Source: JBBRHQ01 sp963725315 (GTDB taxonomy: Bacteria; Actinomycetota; Thermoleophilia; Solirubrobacterales; 70-9). Taken from it: a stretch of 64,000 nt of DNA. The stretch spans positions 62,001-126,000 of the forward strand of contig CAVRYA010000007.1 in the NCBI GenBank assembly GCA_963725315.1. The letters run 5' to 3'. Positions 62,158 to 64,000 of this stretch are shown here, one piece after another. The position numbers were made by a program, and so were the translations under genes. The notes under the pieces are model-generated. The model was not told where the DNA came from. It saw only the letters and a list, made by a program, of their open reading frames with translations, and searched no databases. Positions within the stretch are counted from its first letter, which is position 1. Each line of letters opens with the position of its first letter.

Positions 62158-62784
62158 CTACTGGCCGGGGAATCCCTCGGCGAAGAGGTTCCAGCTCGAG
62201 AGCTTGAACTTGACGCTGGTGTCGCTCGAGCCCGCGTACTGGGCGCTGGCGACGTGCTCGCCCGCGGTCAGCACCGTGACCAGGGTGATCGAGTGTGCCT
62301 GCGAGGGCGCGCCGGTGATGTCGAACGGCACCTGGCCGATGCTGAGGCCATCGACGAGGATCTGCACGGGGCAGGCGACCCCAGCGACGTCTCCGGTGCA
62401 GTTGGAGGCGCCGGTGAACGTCAGCTTCACCAGACCGGTGTCGGGCATCTCGAACTTGGTGCCCGAGGTCGGGATGTCGATCGGCGTGGTCGAGCCAGTC
62501 GGCCCGAAGACGGCGTTGCTGGCCGAGGCGGCTGCGACCGGCGCCGTCGCCAGCGGCGCGTAGTCCTTGCTCGCGGAGCGCTGGGTCAGGTACTTCTGGT
62601 CCGCTCCCTGCTTCTTGAGGAAGAGGTGATTGGCCTCTCTATGCGAGAGGTAGACCCGCGCCGCGCGCTTGCTGGTGAGGAAGGAGCCGGCGAACGACGG
62701 GGCAACCGCGACCGCGATGGCGAGCACCGCGGCCAGGGCTGCGATCGGCAGCACCCGGTTGAGGGACAGTCGTCTGATGATCAA
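62158..62784 (-). CDS. Secreted protein, unknown function
   Basis: 208 residues. Signal helix (VLPIAALAAVLAIAVAVAPS), a basic helical stretch (LTSKRAARVYLSHREANHLF LKK split by the reading), a linker rich in Ala, and a C-terminal beta domain with two Cys (GASNCTGDVAGVACPVQILV) and a Ser/Ala-rich segment. The layout resembles other secreted proteins of this window, but I know no function. TTG start with GGAGGT five bases away. A strong terminator and R3b follow. Confidence 0.6.
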   Translation of the reverse strand: MIIRRLSLNRVLPIAALAAVLAIAVAVAPSFAGSFLTSKRAARVYLSHREANHLFLKKQGADQKYLTQRSASKDYAPLATAPVAAASASNAVFGPTGSTTPIDIPTSGTKFEMPDTGLVKLTFTGASNCTGDVAGVACPVQILVDGLSIGQVPFDITGAPSQAHSITLVTVLTAGEHVASAQYAGSSDTSVKFKLSSWNLFAEGFPGQ

Positions 62785-62847
62785 TGAGACCTCCGGTTTC
62801 TCGTGTCGGGGTCCTGCGTCCGCAGAACCTTGCTAAAGTCGATCAAC

Positions 62848-62862
62848 TTACTCCAGATTACT
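62848..62862 (+). promoter_or_regulatory. Direct repeats upstream of pstS
   Basis: TTACT at 62848-62852 and 62858-62862, ten bases apart, in the 98-bp divergent region. Two direct repeats one helical turn apart resemble PhoB/PhoP-type boxes, and TTGCTA at 62830-62835 is a possible -35. Weak evidence. Confidence 0.35.
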
Positions 62863-62882
62863 GCAATCGAAAGGACAACGAA

Positions 62883-63701
62883 ATGCGACTGAAGTCCCTC
62901 GTCGTCTCGGTGGCCGCGCTCTTGGCGCTCGCCGTGCCGGCATCGGCGGGCGCCAAGACGCTGATCGGCTCAGGCTCGGTGGCCGCTCAGCCCGTCCTCG
63001 AGGCGCTGTTCGCCAAGTACCACAAGCTCCACAAGAACATCAAGATCGTCTACACGGCCAACGGCGGCAACGCCGGGGTCAAGGACGTCCAGAACGGCAA
63101 GAGCCAGTTCGCCGGCCAGGCCCGGCTGCCGCTTCCAAGCGATGCCGGGACGACCTACATCAAGATGTACCTCGACGGCCTCTGCATCGACGTCAACAGG
63201 GCCAACCACCTGCAGAACATCTCGATCGGCAAGCTGCGGGACATCTACACCGGGCTGACCACCAACTGGAACGCCGTCCCGGGCTCGAACCTCTCGACGA
63301 CGATCGACCCGGTCGGCCGCGACACCAACGGAGGGACCTACAACTTCTTCCTCCAGGCGGTGCTCAACAACCAGCTGCCCTCGGGCAACGTCAACGCGCT
63401 GACCGCCGACGGCCTGGTGATCAACGCCGTCAAGCAGGACGACAACGCGATCGGCTACGCCGGGCTCGCCTGGCAGGGGAGCAAGAAGCTTCACGCCACC
63501 AAGGTCAACGGGGTGCCCTGCGCGCCGAGCAAGATCAAGAACCTGAAGTACCCGCTGTCGAGGTACATCTTCCTCGTCGTCCCGACCGCCAACCCGAACA
63601 AGGACGTGCTCAAGTTCGCCCAGTGGGCTCGTCGCAGCAAGGCGGCCGGAAAGGTGATCGCCAGGGCCGGCGGAGTCCCCGCCTTCAACAAGGGCTCCTA
63701 G
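62883..63701 (+). CDS. pstS: Phosphate ABC transporter substrate-binding protein
   Basis: 272 residues. Signal peptide (LVVSVAALLALAVPASAGA). PstS-like mature region: TLIGSGSVAAQPVLEALFAK, YTANGGNAGVKDVQNGKSQF, LRDIYTGLTTNWNAVPGSN, VGRDTNGGTYNFFLQAVL and NAIGYAGLAWQGSK with the phosphate-contacting Ser/Thr/Arg positions. AAAGGA upstream of ATG. It heads a pst operon with pstC 18 bp downstream; no lipobox is apparent, so it may be free or otherwise anchored. Confidence 0.85.
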   Translation: MRLKSLVVSVAALLALAVPASAGAKTLIGSGSVAAQPVLEALFAKYHKLHKNIKIVYTANGGNAGVKDVQNGKSQFAGQARLPLPSDAGTTYIKMYLDGLCIDVNRANHLQNISIGKLRDIYTGLTTNWNAVPGSNLSTTIDPVGRDTNGGTYNFFLQAVLNNQLPSGNVNALTADGLVINAVKQDDNAIGYAGLAWQGSKKLHATKVNGVPCAPSKIKNLKYPLSRYIFLVVPTANPNKDVLKFAQWARRSKAAGKVIARAGGVPAFNKGS

Positions 63702-63719
63702 CGAAGAAGGAAGGGAATC

Positions 63720-64000
63720 GTGGCGATGCCCGCAGACGGGGAGGAGCTGCTGCTCGATGAGGAGCAGCACCTCCCGGAGGACCCGCCGCTGCGGTTCTCC
63801 GACCGGCGCGTCGAGCTGATGCTCGGCGCGCTGGTCGTCTTCGTCGTCGGCCTGCTGCTGGCGATGATCGTCTCGGTCTTCCTGCGCGGGTGGCCGTCCT
63901 TCGCCCACAACGGGCTCTCCTGGTTCGGCGCGGCGGGCAACGTCGAGGACCAGCTCAACACGATCTACCTCTCGGGCGAGGCCGGGAGCAACTACGTCTA
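63720..64000 (+). CDS. pstC: Phosphate ABC transporter permease, 3'-partial
   Basis: The frame starts with GTG at 63720, GAAGGAAGGGA upstream, and runs to the window edge (93 residues). A 36-residue acidic N-terminus is followed by a first membrane helix (LMLGALVVFVVGLLLAMIVS) and FLRGWPSFAHNGLSWFGAAG, then a periplasmic loop. This matches the N-terminus of PstC. It is directly downstream of pstS. Confidence 0.82.
   Translation, partial: MAMPADGEELLLDEEQHLPEDPPLRFSDRRVELMLGALVVFVVGLLLAMIVSVFLRGWPSFAHNGLSWFGAAGNVEDQLNTIYLSGEAGSNYV

Overview
The window is high-GC DNA (roughly 70% by eye) with dense, often overlapping genes, many GTG/TTG starts and many small secreted proteins. Together with several actinobacterial protein families (PspC-type sensor kinase, SfLAP/GAP protein, DUF779, DUF1989-GcvT fusion, 'NSVxxxHI'-type secreted proteins), this suggests a soil actinobacterium, most likely class Thermoleophilia (Solirubrobacterales). 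That placement is inference, because no rRNA or tRNA gene was found. I saw no insertion sequence, prophage or CRISPR array.

Layout. 1-3.7 kb: end of a RibD-like reductase, an amine oxidase, and an ExaC-type aldehyde dehydrogenase with its DUF779 partner (amine to aldehyde to acid). 3.7-7.3 kb: a reverse-strand amine oxidase/SDR/P450 group. 7.4-16.9 kb: mostly exported proteins (RTX-like, arylsulfotransferase-like, SGNH and alpha/beta hydrolases, small Cys-rich proteins). 16.9-21.8 kb: two patatins, an SCP2-hydrolase fusion with a 48-residue gene in front, a second DUF779 gene and an H1-like basic protein. 21.8-28.1 kb: secreted AOC-barrel, GH20 hexosaminidase, beta-helix and TolB-like proteins and a lipoprotein hydrolase. 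28.2-33 kb: transketolase, a secreted protein, an SfLAP exporter and a histone-deacetylase-family amidohydrolase.

33.1-45.1 kb is the most interesting part. It is one tightly packed 12-gene operon: 3,5-diaminohexanoate dehydrogenase (kdd), hotdog thioesterase, beta-keto acid cleavage enzyme (kce), TetR regulator, S66 peptidase, a five-gene oligopeptide ABC transporter, a P1/DmpA-type beta-aminopeptidase and an M20 peptidase. Read together, it looks like a system that imports peptides or amides carrying beta-amino acids (beta-lysine is the obvious candidate), frees the beta-amino acid, oxidises it to a beta-keto acid, cleaves it with acetyl-CoA and hydrolyses the acyl-CoA product. The lysine/beta-lysine aminomutases of the classical fermentation pathway are absent here. 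A large inverted repeat overlaps the promoter and ends at the first start codon, a probable operator for the TetR protein.

45.1-48.2 kb: a reverse-strand envelope-stress module (PspC/LiaF-like protein, small membrane protein, PspC-type kinase, NarL-type regulator). 48.4-51 kb: a 5'-truncated cupredoxin oxidase with a hemerythrin, then a CaiD-like hydratase and an SDR. 51-52.9 kb: a tandem-repeat plus beta-lactamase-fold protein resembling polyglycine hydrolases. 53-58.2 kb: flavin reductase, a secreted protein, and an operon of acyl-CoA dehydrogenase plus a DUF1989-DUF1989-GcvT fusion. 58.2-64 kb: Pit phosphate transporter with DUF47 partner, DUF2127 membrane protein, secretory lipase, a secreted protein, and the start of a pst operon (pstS, partial pstC).

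Three families of short dispersed palindromic repeats (R1, R2, R3) sit in intergenic regions. At least a dozen otherwise well-conserved genes are interrupted by one-base shifts, often several per gene and often compensating. I read most of these as sequence or assembly errors, not true pseudogenes.
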